A model generated the notes under the pieces. That model searched no databases. It saw only the letters and a list, made by a program, of their open reading frames with translations, and had not been told where the DNA came from. This document shows, piece by piece, positions 36,782 to 45,602 of a stretch of DNA of 64,000 nt. A program made the position numbers and the translations under genes. Where the stretch lies: contig NC_014225.1 in assembly GCF_000092785.1 (NCBI RefSeq), forward strand, positions 819,340 to 883,339. Direction: 5' to 3'. Each line of letters starts with the position of its first letter. Position 1 is the first letter of the stretch. The stretch is from Waddlia chondrophila WSU 86-1044. Lineage in GTDB: Bacteria > Chlamydiota > Chlamydiia > Chlamydiales > Waddliaceae.

Positions 36782-38161
36782 ATGGACGTTGAGATTTTGG
36801 CGCGTATGCAGTTCGCGTTTACGATTATGTTTCACTACATCTATCCTCCTTTGAGCATTGGTTTGGGGCTTCTTTTGGTCATTATTGAAGGCATCTACAT
36901 GAAAACAGGGGATCAGTCGTACCTCCGTATGGCGCGTTTTTGGACAAAAATGTTTGCTGTGACGTTTGCGATTGGCGTAGCAACCGGCATTGTCATGGAA
37001 TTTGAGTTCGGGACAAATTGGGCTTCGTATTCCCGTTATGTTGGCGATGTATTCGGAAGCGCTTTGGCTGCTGAAGGGGTTTTTGCGTTCTTTCTCGAAT
37101 CAGGGTTTCTCGCTCTCCTTCTATTCGGTTGGGAAAGGATCAGTCCCCGGCTGCACTATTTTTCAACGATTATGGTCTGCTTAGGAGCTCACTTCAGTGC
37201 AATTTGGATTGTGGTTGCGAATTCCTGGATGCAAACGCCTGCCGGTTTTCATATTGTCGGCGATGGGTTGAGTGCCCGGGCTGAAATTATCGATTTTTGG
37301 GCGATGGTTTTTAATCCTTCTTCAGTTGATCGTCTCCTTCATACGATTGTGGGGGCATGGCTGGCTGGTGCGTTTCTTGTCATCAGCGTTTCAGCTTATT
37401 ACCTCTTAAAAGGCAGACACAAGAAGTTTGCAGTCAATTCTTTGCGTGTTGCATTGATGGTTGCGGGAGTTTCGGTTGCTTTGCAAGCCGTGATAGGGGA
37501 TATGAGCGCGCGCGGTGTGGCAAAAAATCAACCGATGAAGCTGGCTGCAATGGAAGGAATTTATCAAACGCAAAAAGGAGCTCCGTTAGTGCTGTTTGGA
37601 GTACCCGACTCTGAAGCTAAATTGGTAAAAAAGGAAGTCTCCATTCCCAAGTTCCTAAGTTTTCTTTCCTTCCATGATTTTAATGCGGAAATCAAAGGGT
37701 TGAATGAAGTGCCCCGAGCAGATTGGCCCAATGTAAAGGCAGTGTTTACGACTTACAGGATGATGTTGTTCATGTGGGGCCTTATGGTGGTTACTGTGAT
37801 TTTAGCTTGGTGGAAGTGGAGAAAGGGAACGTTAGCCGAGAGTAAAGGGGTGTTGAGGTTGATGGCTGTTTCCGTTATCTTTCCTCAGGTGGCCAATCAG
37901 GCGGGATGGGTGGCAGCTGAGATGGGAAGGTATCCTTGGATTGTTCAGGATCTGCTTAGAATCTCGGAGGGATTGTCGAAGTCTGTGTCGGCTGAACATG
38001 TCTTAGGTTCGCTGATTATGTTTACAGCCGTTTATCTGTTTCTTTTTTTCATGTTCCTTTACCTTTTCAATGAAAAAATCAAACACGGCCCTGATGAGCC
38101 GGAAGCAGAGACTCCTTATCACAGCTTGCATGTTTTAGCCGAGAGGTTTGACAATGAGTGA
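36782..38161 (+). CDS. cydA: Cytochrome bd ubiquinol oxidase subunit I
   Basis: This 459-residue membrane protein carries a conserved His at residue 18 ([12 protein letters not shown]) as a haem ligand candidate, [20 protein letters not shown], and [20 protein letters not shown]. The Q-loop region (about 245-320) is short, as in short-loop CydA types. It oxidises quinol and reduces O2 with high affinity, which suits the low oxygen of an intracellular niche. cydB begins inside its last eight bases. Confidence 0.96.
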   Translation: MDVEILARMQFAFTIMFHYIYPPLSIGLGLLLVIIEGIYMKTGDQSYLRMARFWTKMFAVTFAIGVATGIVMEFEFGTNWASYSRYVGDVFGSALAAEGVFAFFLESGFLALLLFGWERISPRLHYFSTIMVCLGAHFSAIWIVVANSWMQTPAGFHIVGDGLSARAEIIDFWAMVFNPSSVDRLLHTIVGAWLAGAFLVISVSAYYLLKGRHKKFAVNSLRVALMVAGVSVALQAVIGDMSARGVAKNQPMKLAAMEGIYQTQKGAPLVLFGVPDSEAKLVKKEVSIPKFLSFLSFHDFNAEIKGLNEVPRADWPNVKAVFTTYRMMLFMWGLMVVTVILAWWKWRKGTLAESKGVLRLMAVSVIFPQVANQAGWVAAEMGRYPWIVQDLLRISEGLSKSVSAEHVLGSLIMFTAVYLFLFFMFLYLFNEKIKHGPDEPEAETPYHSLHVLAERFDNE

Positions 38162-39185
38162 GGTGTTTACCCTTGAGTTCTCCTGGTTTGCAATCTTTGT
38201 CGTGTTGTTGACCGGCTTTGCCATTCTGGACGGTTTCGATTTAGGAGTTGGAATTTTCCATCTCTTTTCCAAGAGCGACGAAGAGCGTCGCTTAATGCTT
38301 AATACCATTGGTCCTGTGTGGGATGGAAACGAAGTTTGGCTGGTGACTGCAGGAGGGGCTTTGTTTGCGGGCTTCCCAGATGTTTACGCAACCTTCTGCT
38401 CAGCATTTTACATTCCGATCATGCTTTTGCTTTCCGGGCTGATCTTTCGCGCAGTGGCGATAGAGTTTCGCAGTAAACAGCCGATGGCTTGGTGGAGGTG
38501 GATGTGGGATCTGTTATTCAGCGCTGCTTCATTGGTGATTGCTTTAGGGCTTGGGATTGTGGTGGGAAATCTTATTGTAGGAATTCCTTTAGATCATCAA
38601 AAAGAGTTTATCGGGAGCTTTGAAAGCTTGCTCCACCCTTACGCCTTATTGGTAGGCGTTTTGGTCGTTGCTCTGTTTTCCATGCATGGAGTGATCTATG
38701 TTTTGATGAAAACCGAAGGAACGCTTCATGATAAGATGCGAGAGTGGGTAAACCCGGCGATCATTCTTTTTATCATGCTGTATGCTTTCACCACAGTAGC
38801 GACTCTGATTTATTATCCGCATATGGTAGAAGCGATTAAAGAGAGGCCTTTCTTTCTTCTCGTAGCCTTCATCAACATGCTTGCTATTGCGAATATTCCT
38901 CGCGAAATTCATCACAATCGCGATGGAAGGGCTTTCCTTTCTTCGGTATTGAATATTGTCTGTTTGATGGCGTTATTTGGCATCGGTACTTTTCCGAATG
39001 CAGTCCGGGCTGTTAATGATCCAGTTCAATTAAGCATGACAATTTGGAATTCGGCATCATCTCACAAAACTTTAGCTATCCTGCATTTAATCGCTCTCAT
39101 CGGTATTCCGATGGTATTAGGTTATACGATTGCCATTTATTACATCTTCAGAGGGAAAGTCAAATTGGATTCAACCAGCTACTGA
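38154..39185 (+). CDS. cydB: Cytochrome bd ubiquinol oxidase subunit II
   Basis: This subunit of about 343 residues has the family N-terminus FTLEFSWFAIFVVLLTGFAI with LDGFDLGVG, GPVWDGNEVWLVTAGGALFA and several membrane spans. It partners CydA. The ATG at 38154 overlaps the cydA stop; a TTG six bases upstream is the longer alternative. The IS30 element is inserted almost immediately after its stop codon, without damage to the coding sequence. Confidence 0.96.
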   Translation: MSEVFTLEFSWFAIFVVLLTGFAILDGFDLGVGIFHLFSKSDEERRLMLNTIGPVWDGNEVWLVTAGGALFAGFPDVYATFCSAFYIPIMLLLSGLIFRAVAIEFRSKQPMAWWRWMWDLLFSAASLVIALGLGIVVGNLIVGIPLDHQKEFIGSFESLLHPYALLVGVLVVALFSMHGVIYVLMKTEGTLHDKMREWVNPAIILFIMLYAFTTVATLIYYPHMVEAIKERPFFLLVAFINMLAIANIPREIHHNRDGRAFLSSVLNIVCLMALFGIGTFPNAVRAVNDPVQLSMTIWNSASSHKTLAILHLIALIGIPMVLGYTIAIYYIFRGKVKLDSTSY

Positions 39186-39302
39186 TTTGTAAGTTCAATT
39201 TGCTAGCCGAACACTTATGAACAAGAAAGCCAGTAGAGCTTGTTCGTGATTTAAAACTGCTTGAATTGTAGGGATTTTTCTTTAAGATTCTGTAAATTTC
39301 AG

Positions 39303-39349
39303 AATGGCCTCACCTCGCCAAGCTGTGAGGGCAGCTCGGTTCGGCCATT
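39303..39349. other. GC-rich stem-loop downstream of the IS30 transposase
   Basis: AATGGCC (39303-39309) pairs with GGCCATT (39343-39349), with inner AGCTG/CAGCT. It closely resembles the hairpin in the IS21 element, sharing CCTCGCCxAGCTG and AGCTCGG cores. It may be a terminator or a palindromic repeat. Confidence 0.55.
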
Positions 39350-39362
39350 TCATAAATTTAAT

Positions 39363-39393
39363 GGCATTACGGAGCTTTCGCTCCTTAAATGCC
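39363..39393. other. Second stem-loop downstream of the IS30 transposase
   Basis: GGCATT (39363-39368) pairs with AATGCC (39388-39393) and GGAGC (39371-39375) with GCTCC (39380-39384), loop TTTC. It lies 50 bp past the transposase stop and may act as its terminator. Confidence 0.5.
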
Positions 39394-39442
39394 CCGTCCA
39401 CGGAACAATCATCATGTGAAATTTAACATTGATCAGAAGTTC

Positions 39443-40450
39443 TTATTCAAGATCAATGAGACATTTAGATAGCTTAGCCGATTCGTTTTCCCAACAATAT
39501 TCAAACACCTTCTCAGGGCTGTTGAAGTTTAGAATTTTTCGAGGCCTGCGATTTAGCAAGGACGCAATCCCTCCTAATTTCTCTTGTGAGTGAACACTCA
39601 GATCTGTACTTTTTGGAAGAAACTCTCGGATCAATCCATTTGTATTCTCATTGCTTCCCCTTTGCCAAGGACTTCTTGGATCTGCAAAATAAACTTTTGT
39701 TCCTACCTGTTCATAGATCTTTTCATGATAAGCCATCTCTGATCCATTATCATAAGTCAAGCTGCGTCTCAAATGGGCGGGAATTCTTTTGAGAAATGAA
39801 ATAAATTTACTGACAACTGTTTCAGAATCTCTGCCATCTAGTTGAACCAAAATCGTATATCGGGAACTTCTTTCAACGAGTGTCCCAACAGCGGAACCCT
39901 GTTTTTTTCCAATGATAAGATCTCCTTCCCAATGACCAACCTCCTGTCTATCCTCAACAGATCCTGGGCGTTCCCGTATACTGACACGGTTTTTAATTCC
40001 ACCTCTATGAACACCTTTTACGTTTCGATTTCTCCGGTATCTATGTTTCCTTCTCAAAAAACCAGTGATGACTTCCCGTCTTTCATGCCTGTAAATCCAA
40101 AGATAGATAGCTTCTGGAGATACTTGCATTTCAGGCATAGACGCATAATCTTTTCGAAGGTAGCCGCTGATTTGCTCAGGAGAACATCTTAGCTCTGTAA
40201 GTAGATAGAGGATCGCTTCTTCTAAAAAACCTGAAATTTTTCGCTTTTTCACTCGTTGGCAGGATTTCTTGATCGCATCTTGTTGAGCCGTTTTCGCCTT
40301 ATAATCTGTAAAACGACGATGCAATTCATCAGAAATCGTTGAAGGGCTGCGACATAAGGACCTTGAAATTGATCTTACTCCGTACCCTTGTTTTTTTAGT
40401 TGCTCGATTCTGCATCTTTCTGCAAAACTGAGCCTGCAATATTGAGCCAT
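39443..40450 (-). CDS. IS30-family transposase
   Basis: This 335-residue transposase has an N-terminal helix-turn-helix (LSFAERCRIEQLKKQGYGVR, SISRSLCRSPSTISDEL) and a DDE catalytic domain: Asp in VGHWEGDLIIGKKQG, Asp in LTYDNGSEMAYHEK and Glu in WQRGSNENTNGLIREFLPKS. Length and motifs are complete, so the element may be active. It is transcribed away from the gene at 40681. Confidence 0.95.
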   Translation of the reverse strand: MAQYCRLSFAERCRIEQLKKQGYGVRSISRSLCRSPSTISDELHRRFTDYKAKTAQQDAIKKSCQRVKKRKISGFLEEAILYLLTELRCSPEQISGYLRKDYASMPEMQVSPEAIYLWIYRHERREVITGFLRRKHRYRRNRNVKGVHRGGIKNRVSIRERPGSVEDRQEVGHWEGDLIIGKKQGSAVGTLVERSSRYTILVQLDGRDSETVVSKFISFLKRIPAHLRRSLTYDNGSEMAYHEKIYEQVGTKVYFADPRSPWQRGSNENTNGLIREFLPKSTDLSVHSQEKLGGIASLLNRRPRKILNFNSPEKVFEYCWENESAKLSKCLIDLE

Positions 40451-40554
40451 GGCTTGTTTTCCTTTTTAGTCTTAGGAACAAGCTATGGCTTTTTTCAACT
40501 TTTTATTTCATCATTTTTTTGTTCATAAGTGTTCGGCTAGCAAATTGAACTTAC

Positions 40555-40611
40555 ACTGAAACATGGGATGACCTCCAGTTTTAGGGGGTCAAACTTTCCC
40601 TGTGTTTTACG
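40555..40611. repeat. 57-bp direct repeat, copy 2 (IS end remnant)
   Basis: Identical to 3057-3113. Here the IS30 element has replaced everything beyond the ATG-TTTCAG start. It lies 70 bp upstream of the gene at 40681, as copy 1 lies 87 bp upstream of the gene at 3200. Confidence 0.9.
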
Positions 40612-40680
40612 CTCTGGCTCTCTCTCTTTATTTAAAATTAATACAGCCTTGCTAATCTGGCCCCTTAAAAAGGTACATCT

Positions 40681-43600
40681 ATGCAGCAAGTTAAAAATTT
40701 TTTTAGTTATTTTAATCCAACAACCGACAAATATGAAGGCGCTTGGGAGGCTTTTGATTCTGCTTTGACGTTTGGGCAACAGTTGCAAGTGATCACACTG
40801 ACGGCTTTGGCTGCATTGGTTTCTCTTCCCATACTAGGATTGGGCGGGTTGGCTGCCTTTCGCGCTCTTGTTAATCATTATGTTCCTTATACAGCTGATG
40901 ATCTTCCCGATTCTTTTAATGGAAATACTGCAGGAAAAGTCCACGATATCGGGTTGAATGCATTCAATCCAATGGGTCAGGCACAATTTGTTGAAAATGC
41001 GAAACGTTTATTTAACGTTGCGTCAACTTTTGATGCTCTTTTTGATCCGGAATTAGACACAATTCTAGAAGAACTGTTCGATAAATATAAAAATGGCCCG
41101 ATTCTTCTTACAGCTTTGAAAGTGGGGAATCCTTCTGAACGTCTTGAGATATTAAAAGATGCTCAGAAGCTTGATGGAAGTATGGATGCGGCTCAAGAAT
41201 TTTTGCAGTTAATGAAGTTTGTCTCTGAAATAAAGGCGAAAAGAGAAACAGCAGTGCCTAGACTGGAAAGATTTGGAGAAGGGATATCAAAAGCTGCCGA
41301 ACTGAAAAGTCTGCATCGTGCCCTTGAAAGCATCCCTGTAGAAGAAGAGGAGGAATTGCTTAACGCAGCTTCGATTATTTTCAAGAATTTCAAGACAGCG
41401 TTAGAGCGGATCAACTGTCTTCAGGTGATCCGAAATCATATCTCTATAGGGAAAAGAGCTGACGCCATTGCTTATCATCAGAAAGTTTTGAGTACGATTA
41501 CATCGCCGACTATATTGGCTGACGTTCTCCCATTGATTCAAGAGCAGACTAAGGAGAATCTTAGAGCAGTAGAAGAACTTGTGCTTCTCTTATCAAATCC
41601 TGAAGACGACGGCACTGTCCTTTTGAAATGTTTGAGATGTATTGAAGGCGTTTCCGACGATGTGAGCATATCGCTCTTAGAGAATATTTACAAATGCCTT
41701 GACGGTTTAGCTGGCGAAAATCTTAAACCTGTTTTACAAATTCTACATCATATTTCAGGATTAACAGTTGAAAGGAGAACAGATGTTGTCGCTGTTGCTC
41801 TAACGCATATTAGAAGTTCGATGCATCCTACCGAAAGGCGTCTAATCATGAGTGCGCTTTGCGATTTGAATGATCCTGCTGAAGTTAACAAGGATGAGCT
41901 GCAGGATTTGATTAAAACGAAAAAGATTATCATGGAGTTTTTCGGAAAAATCAGCAACGCTTTAGATAAACAAAAAATGATGAAAGAGATCCAACGGATA
42001 CCGGAAAATCAACGCGAGTCTCTTTTTTCAACGATTTCACCAGTTCTTTCTCAAGTGGCTTCTGTTGAACAATTTAAAGAGCTGATTACAGGTATTAAGA
42101 TGATCGCGCCACAGCATAGAAACAGTGTCATCGCTAATCTTAGTGGAAAACTCTCTGATCCTTTTGATTGGTTGACTATTGTGAGGCAAGCATTGCAAGA
42201 TACTCAAATTAAGGCAGATTCTAAGCAATATTTGATTGAGTTACTAAGAGTGGAAACGGATCAAGAGATTGCTCTTGATATTGCGAATAAAATTTGGGAT
42301 AACCGCAACGTTTTTGGTGTTGTGGATGGTGACGATGGTGACGAACTTTTTATTCTTTTGCTGGGAATTGTACCGATAGCAGATGGGCACGCACGCAGTC
42401 CTTATACGCTCTATGGCCGTTTATTGAAAATGGACAAGGAAATATCAACGCCTGAAGTGCTTAAACCGACAAGAGATCTGCAAGGCGTTCGGGTCAAGAT
42501 GAACCAGCCCCATTTTGAAAAGATGGTGCGGGAAACTAAAAGAGTCACTTTTGAAGAACTTGATTCTTCGGTAACATTTGAATTTCTTGAAAAATTGTTT
42601 AGCAGCTTTGAGACAAGACTTTCGCGTCTTTCCAGTGAAGAGAGAAACAAAGTATGGACCTCTGGCGTTGCCAACTGCGTTGTTGTAAATGGTGCTATAA
42701 CAGCAGGAAATGTCAAAAATGCCTATGAACTTTTACGTCATACGTTCATGGGAACAGGGGGATATGTTAATCAAATTTTGAAAATTAAGGGAGCTGATCA
42801 TCAGGTTGTCCCAACAGGGTATTTGCATGTGTATGCCGTGATTAAGTATGTTGCGGCATGCTCAATTGAAATCCAGTCTGGATCCGGCCTTTCTTCTCAG
42901 GAGGAAACATTACTTCGTATGCTTTCATCGATTCAGAATTGTGCGACTGGGAAAAGTGAAGGTTTTGCCGCTTTTTATAATCAGCTTCCTCATGAATACC
43001 GCAAGTTTGGAGCAGCTGCAGCTTCAACGCCTGCAGAAAAAGCGAAAGCTTATCTTGGAGGCGTTGTACAGAAAGTGATCGGTTCTTACTTAGATCATAC
43101 AAGCATTAACCGTATGGCTAAAGAGTTAATCGGTGCTCCTGATGACGGGCAATATGTCCATACAAGTAAATATTTGAAAAATCTAATCGCTAAGCGTGTC
43201 GGAATGCCCTGGGACATCAGCTTCGATGCGTATCCTGGCTGCATTAATGACACTTTATTTAACCGTGAATTACAAGATGTTTTGGAAATTTTCTATAAAC
43301 ATGTCACTCCGAAAGACTTTGCCAATAAGGTTTATAAAGAGATGCTCGAGGAGATTGTCCCTAATCGCGACGAGATTAAAAGGATTGATGAAAAGTTAAG
43401 ACAAGCAAAAAGTGCTCTTGAAAAGAAAATGGAAGAGGGAAATTTGCCGGAGCTAAGGAAGAGTGTAAATGAGTTAAACCGGCAATTGTCTAAAGTTCGT
43501 ATAGAAAGAAATGTAGAAGAAGTGACACGGTTGACTAAGGAATTAGAGGAAGTTCGAACAAAACTCAAAAATGAAGAAGAACGACTTGGAGTCGCTTCTC

Positions 43601-43812
43601 TGAAAGAAAAAGTCGAGTTGATCGAGGAAGAGTTTGAAGGGCCGCATAAAAAAGTCAAAACAGAGCTGACAACGCAATTCATGCAGCTCTTGTCGGAAAA
43701 GAATCTCGATGGCTGCTTTTGTTCCATTGACGACACAGAGATGGTGCATGCAATCACTGAAAAAGGCGTTGTTTTGGCACTTATAGAAGCTGGATATTTA
43801 GCCGCCTCTTAG
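40681..43812 (+). CDS. Large helical protein with shared N-terminal module, effector candidate
   Basis: This 1043-residue protein has no recognised domain. Residues 35-65 form a hydrophobic module (LVSLPILGLGGLAAFRALV, 46-64) that matches the protease at 3200 in 13 of 19 positions, and both are preceded by an N-P-aromatic stretch (FNPTTDKYEG against VNPFSKEFHR). Residues about 100-560 are helical and repeat-like, for example IPENQRESLFSTISPVLSQV and IAPQHRNSVIANLSGKLSD. Residues about 885-985 are a coiled coil rich in Glu, Lys and Leu. No classical signal peptide is seen, so export by the type III system or insertion into the inclusion membrane is inferred. The function is unknown. Confidence 0.75.
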   Translation: MQQVKNFFSYFNPTTDKYEGAWEAFDSALTFGQQLQVITLTALAALVSLPILGLGGLAAFRALVNHYVPYTADDLPDSFNGNTAGKVHDIGLNAFNPMGQAQFVENAKRLFNVASTFDALFDPELDTILEELFDKYKNGPILLTALKVGNPSERLEILKDAQKLDGSMDAAQEFLQLMKFVSEIKAKRETAVPRLERFGEGISKAAELKSLHRALESIPVEEEEELLNAASIIFKNFKTALERINCLQVIRNHISIGKRADAIAYHQKVLSTITSPTILADVLPLIQEQTKENLRAVEELVLLLSNPEDDGTVLLKCLRCIEGVSDDVSISLLENIYKCLDGLAGENLKPVLQILHHISGLTVERRTDVVAVALTHIRSSMHPTERRLIMSALCDLNDPAEVNKDELQDLIKTKKIIMEFFGKISNALDKQKMMKEIQRIPENQRESLFSTISPVLSQVASVEQFKELITGIKMIAPQHRNSVIANLSGKLSDPFDWLTIVRQALQDTQIKADSKQYLIELLRVETDQEIALDIANKIWDNRNVFGVVDGDDGDELFILLLGIVPIADGHARSPYTLYGRLLKMDKEISTPEVLKPTRDLQGVRVKMNQPHFEKMVRETKRVTFEELDSSVTFEFLEKLFSSFETRLSRLSSEERNKVWTSGVANCVVVNGAITAGNVKNAYELLRHTFMGTGGYVNQILKIKGADHQVVPTGYLHVYAVIKYVAACSIEIQSGSGLSSQEETLLRMLSSIQNCATGKSEGFAAFYNQLPHEYRKFGAAAASTPAEKAKAYLGGVVQKVIGSYLDHTSINRMAKELIGAPDDGQYVHTSKYLKNLIAKRVGMPWDISFDAYPGCINDTLFNRELQDVLEIFYKHVTPKDFANKVYKEMLEEIVPNRDEIKRIDEKLRQAKSALEKKMEEGNLPELRKSVNELNRQLSKVRIERNVEEVTRLTKELEEVRTKLKNEEERLGVASLKEKVELIEEEFEGPHKKVKTELTTQFMQLLSEKNLDGCFCSIDDTEMVHAITEKGVVLALIEAGYLAAS

Positions 43813-43827
43813 TCTATCATAGCTCTC

Positions 43828-44526
43828 ATGAAATGGAAGGTATTGGATACAGGGATTTCTTCTGCAGAAGAAAATATGGCCGCTGACGCCTCGTTATTAA
43901 ACGAGGTGTCAGATTGTAAAAATCCGATTCTTCACCTCTATGAATGGGAAGGGTTGGCGGCGACATACGGCTATTTTTCCAAACCGGATGATTTGCTTAA
44001 CCTGGAAGCTATAGCTGCTAATAACGTTCAACTGGCTCGCCGTCCTACAGGCGGGGGGGTTTTGTTTCACTTTACAGATTTTGCTTTTTCTATCATTGTC
44101 CCTAAGAGCCACCCTTTTTATTCCACAAATACTTTACGCAATTACGCTTCGGTTAATCGAGTCGTTGAACACGCTGTTCGTGATTTCATCGGTGCTGAAT
44201 CTCTGTTTTTAGAGGAAGATATTGCCTCGAAGTCTTCAGCTCGTCACTTTTGCATGGGAAAACCTACAAAGTACGACCTTATTAGAAAGGGGAAAAAAAT
44301 TGCGGGTGCAGCACAGCGACGTACAAAAGAGGGGTTATTGCACCAAGGCACCATCCACTTAGCGCTTCCGAATTGGGATGATCTTTCTTTGTTGATTAAG
44401 GATAGCTCTGTCTTAGATGCCATGCGCCTCTACAGCGCAGGACTTGTCGATTTTGATCGTCTTCCGAAAGCTCGAAAGGAGATTAAGAGGTTGTTGATCG
44501 AAAAATTTTGTGGAGTAGACACATGA
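43828..44526 (+). CDS. lplA: Lipoate-protein ligase A family protein
   Basis: This 232-residue protein of the biotin/lipoate A/B ligase fold has the lipoate-binding motif VQLARRPTGGGVLFHFTD and the Lys-containing GKKIAGAAQRRTKEGLLHQG. It would attach lipoate to the E2 and H subunits of the 2-oxoacid dehydrogenase and glycine cleavage systems. It lacks the C-terminal accessory domain of E. coli LplA, like octanoyltransferase LipM/LipL types, so the exact reaction is open. It overlaps rlmN by four bases (ATGA). Confidence 0.85.
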   Translation: MKWKVLDTGISSAEENMAADASLLNEVSDCKNPILHLYEWEGLAATYGYFSKPDDLLNLEAIAANNVQLARRPTGGGVLFHFTDFAFSIIVPKSHPFYSTNTLRNYASVNRVVEHAVRDFIGAESLFLEEDIASKSSARHFCMGKPTKYDLIRKGKKIAGAAQRRTKEGLLHQGTIHLALPNWDDLSLLIKDSSVLDAMRLYSAGLVDFDRLPKARKEIKRLLIEKFCGVDT

Positions 44527-45602
44527 TCCCTATTTTATCCCACACTCGCGAATCTTATAGTCAAGCTGTTGCAAAAGCTCTTGGAAAAGGTTTGCAGCAT
44601 GCTGCACTTCTCTACAGAGAATGGATGAGAACGGGAAACGTTTCTTCAAAGCACCCCGCTTTTTACAATGCACCTCTATTATATGAGGAGATCTTACAGG
44701 TGACAGATTTTAGTTTGCCGGAGATTTCCCACCAATTGACTGATGGTGATGTACGCAAGCTTTTAATCAGATTCGATGATGGAAACGTGGTGGAGTCTGT
44801 TGTGATTCCGATGCAGTTTGGGTTGTCTCTTTGCGTGTCTTCACAAGCGGGATGTCGGATGGGGTGTACGTTTTGCCAAACGGGACGGATAGGGCTCAAA
44901 AGGCACTTGAGATCTGAAGAAATTGTTGCTCAAGGCTTTATTGCCAGACATGTTTTGCGGTTGCCGATTCGGAATATCGTTTTCATGGGAATGGGAGAGC
45001 CTATGGATAATTTCGATGCTGTTTCGCAGGCGATCAAAGTCTTTTCTGATCAGGGAGGTATGGCATTTGGAATGCGGCATTTAACCGTGTCGACTGTAGG
45101 AAGGGTGGATGGCATCAGGAGATTTGTCAGTGAAGTAAATCCGGCAGTCAACTTGGCAGTTTCTATCAACGCTCCCAATGATGCGTTGCGCAAAACATTG
45201 ATGCCTCTAACCAGAAAATATTCCCTTGGAACGATCAAAGAAGCGCTTCTTGACTATTGCTCTCATCCCCGCCGCTCTGTGTTGATTGGATATGTTTTAA
45301 TCAAGGGAGTGAACGACTCGTTGGAGCTTGCAGACGAGTTAGCTGCCTATATTAAGGGATTAAGGGCGAAAGTGAATCTGATACCCTACAACCCTCAAGA
45401 GAGCGATCCGTATGAAACGCCTGAATCAGAGAGTGTCAATGCATTTGCCGCACGTTTAAGAGCGCAAGGGGTGTCTACCCTTTTGAGACAGACGAAAGGA
45501 GATGAGATGATGGCAGCTTGCGGACAGTTGGGAGGAGTTAACAAGAGCGTTCATTCAAGTCAAAAGAGTCCGTTTCGTCCATCATTCCAAGAGCTTTCCT
45601 AG
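44523..45602 (+). CDS. rlmN: RlmN-like radical SAM rRNA/tRNA methyltransferase
   Basis: This protein of about 359 residues methylates C2 of adenine 2503 in 23S rRNA, and A37 of some tRNAs. The radical SAM cluster motif is CRMGCTFCQTG, followed by NIVFMGMGEPMDNFDAV. The C-terminal Cys that completes the mechanism is present in DEMMAACGQLGG. The ATG at 44523 overlaps the lplA stop. It overlaps folC tail-to-tail by 65 bp. Confidence 0.93.
   Translation: MIPILSHTRESYSQAVAKALGKGLQHAALLYREWMRTGNVSSKHPAFYNAPLLYEEILQVTDFSLPEISHQLTDGDVRKLLIRFDDGNVVESVVIPMQFGLSLCVSSQAGCRMGCTFCQTGRIGLKRHLRSEEIVAQGFIARHVLRLPIRNIVFMGMGEPMDNFDAVSQAIKVFSDQGGMAFGMRHLTVSTVGRVDGIRRFVSEVNPAVNLAVSINAPNDALRKTLMPLTRKYSLGTIKEALLDYCSHPRRSVLIGYVLIKGVNDSLELADELAAYIKGLRAKVNLIPYNPQESDPYETPESESVNAFAARLRAQGVSTLLRQTKGDEMMAACGQLGGVNKSVHSSQKSPFRPSFQELS

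Larger units (their letters stand above)
39188..40555 (-). mobile_element. IS30-family insertion sequence, apparently intact (1368 bp)
   Basis: The ends are TGTAAGTTCAATTTGCTAGC at 39188 and its inverted copy ending at 40555; the terminal inverted repeats match over about 37 bp (39188-39224 and 40519-40555). One transposase gene fills the minus strand. No clean target duplication directly flanks the repeats (left flank GATT, right flank CTGA). The element separates cydB from the 57-bp IS remnant and cuts that remnant after its ATG. Confidence 0.92.

Noticed and set aside
39181-40559. ACTGA as a 5-bp target duplication of the IS30 element
   Set aside because: The copies are offset by two bases from the left end and inside the right end, and IS30 duplications are usually 2-3 bp; cydB stop and IS remnant explain both occurrences.
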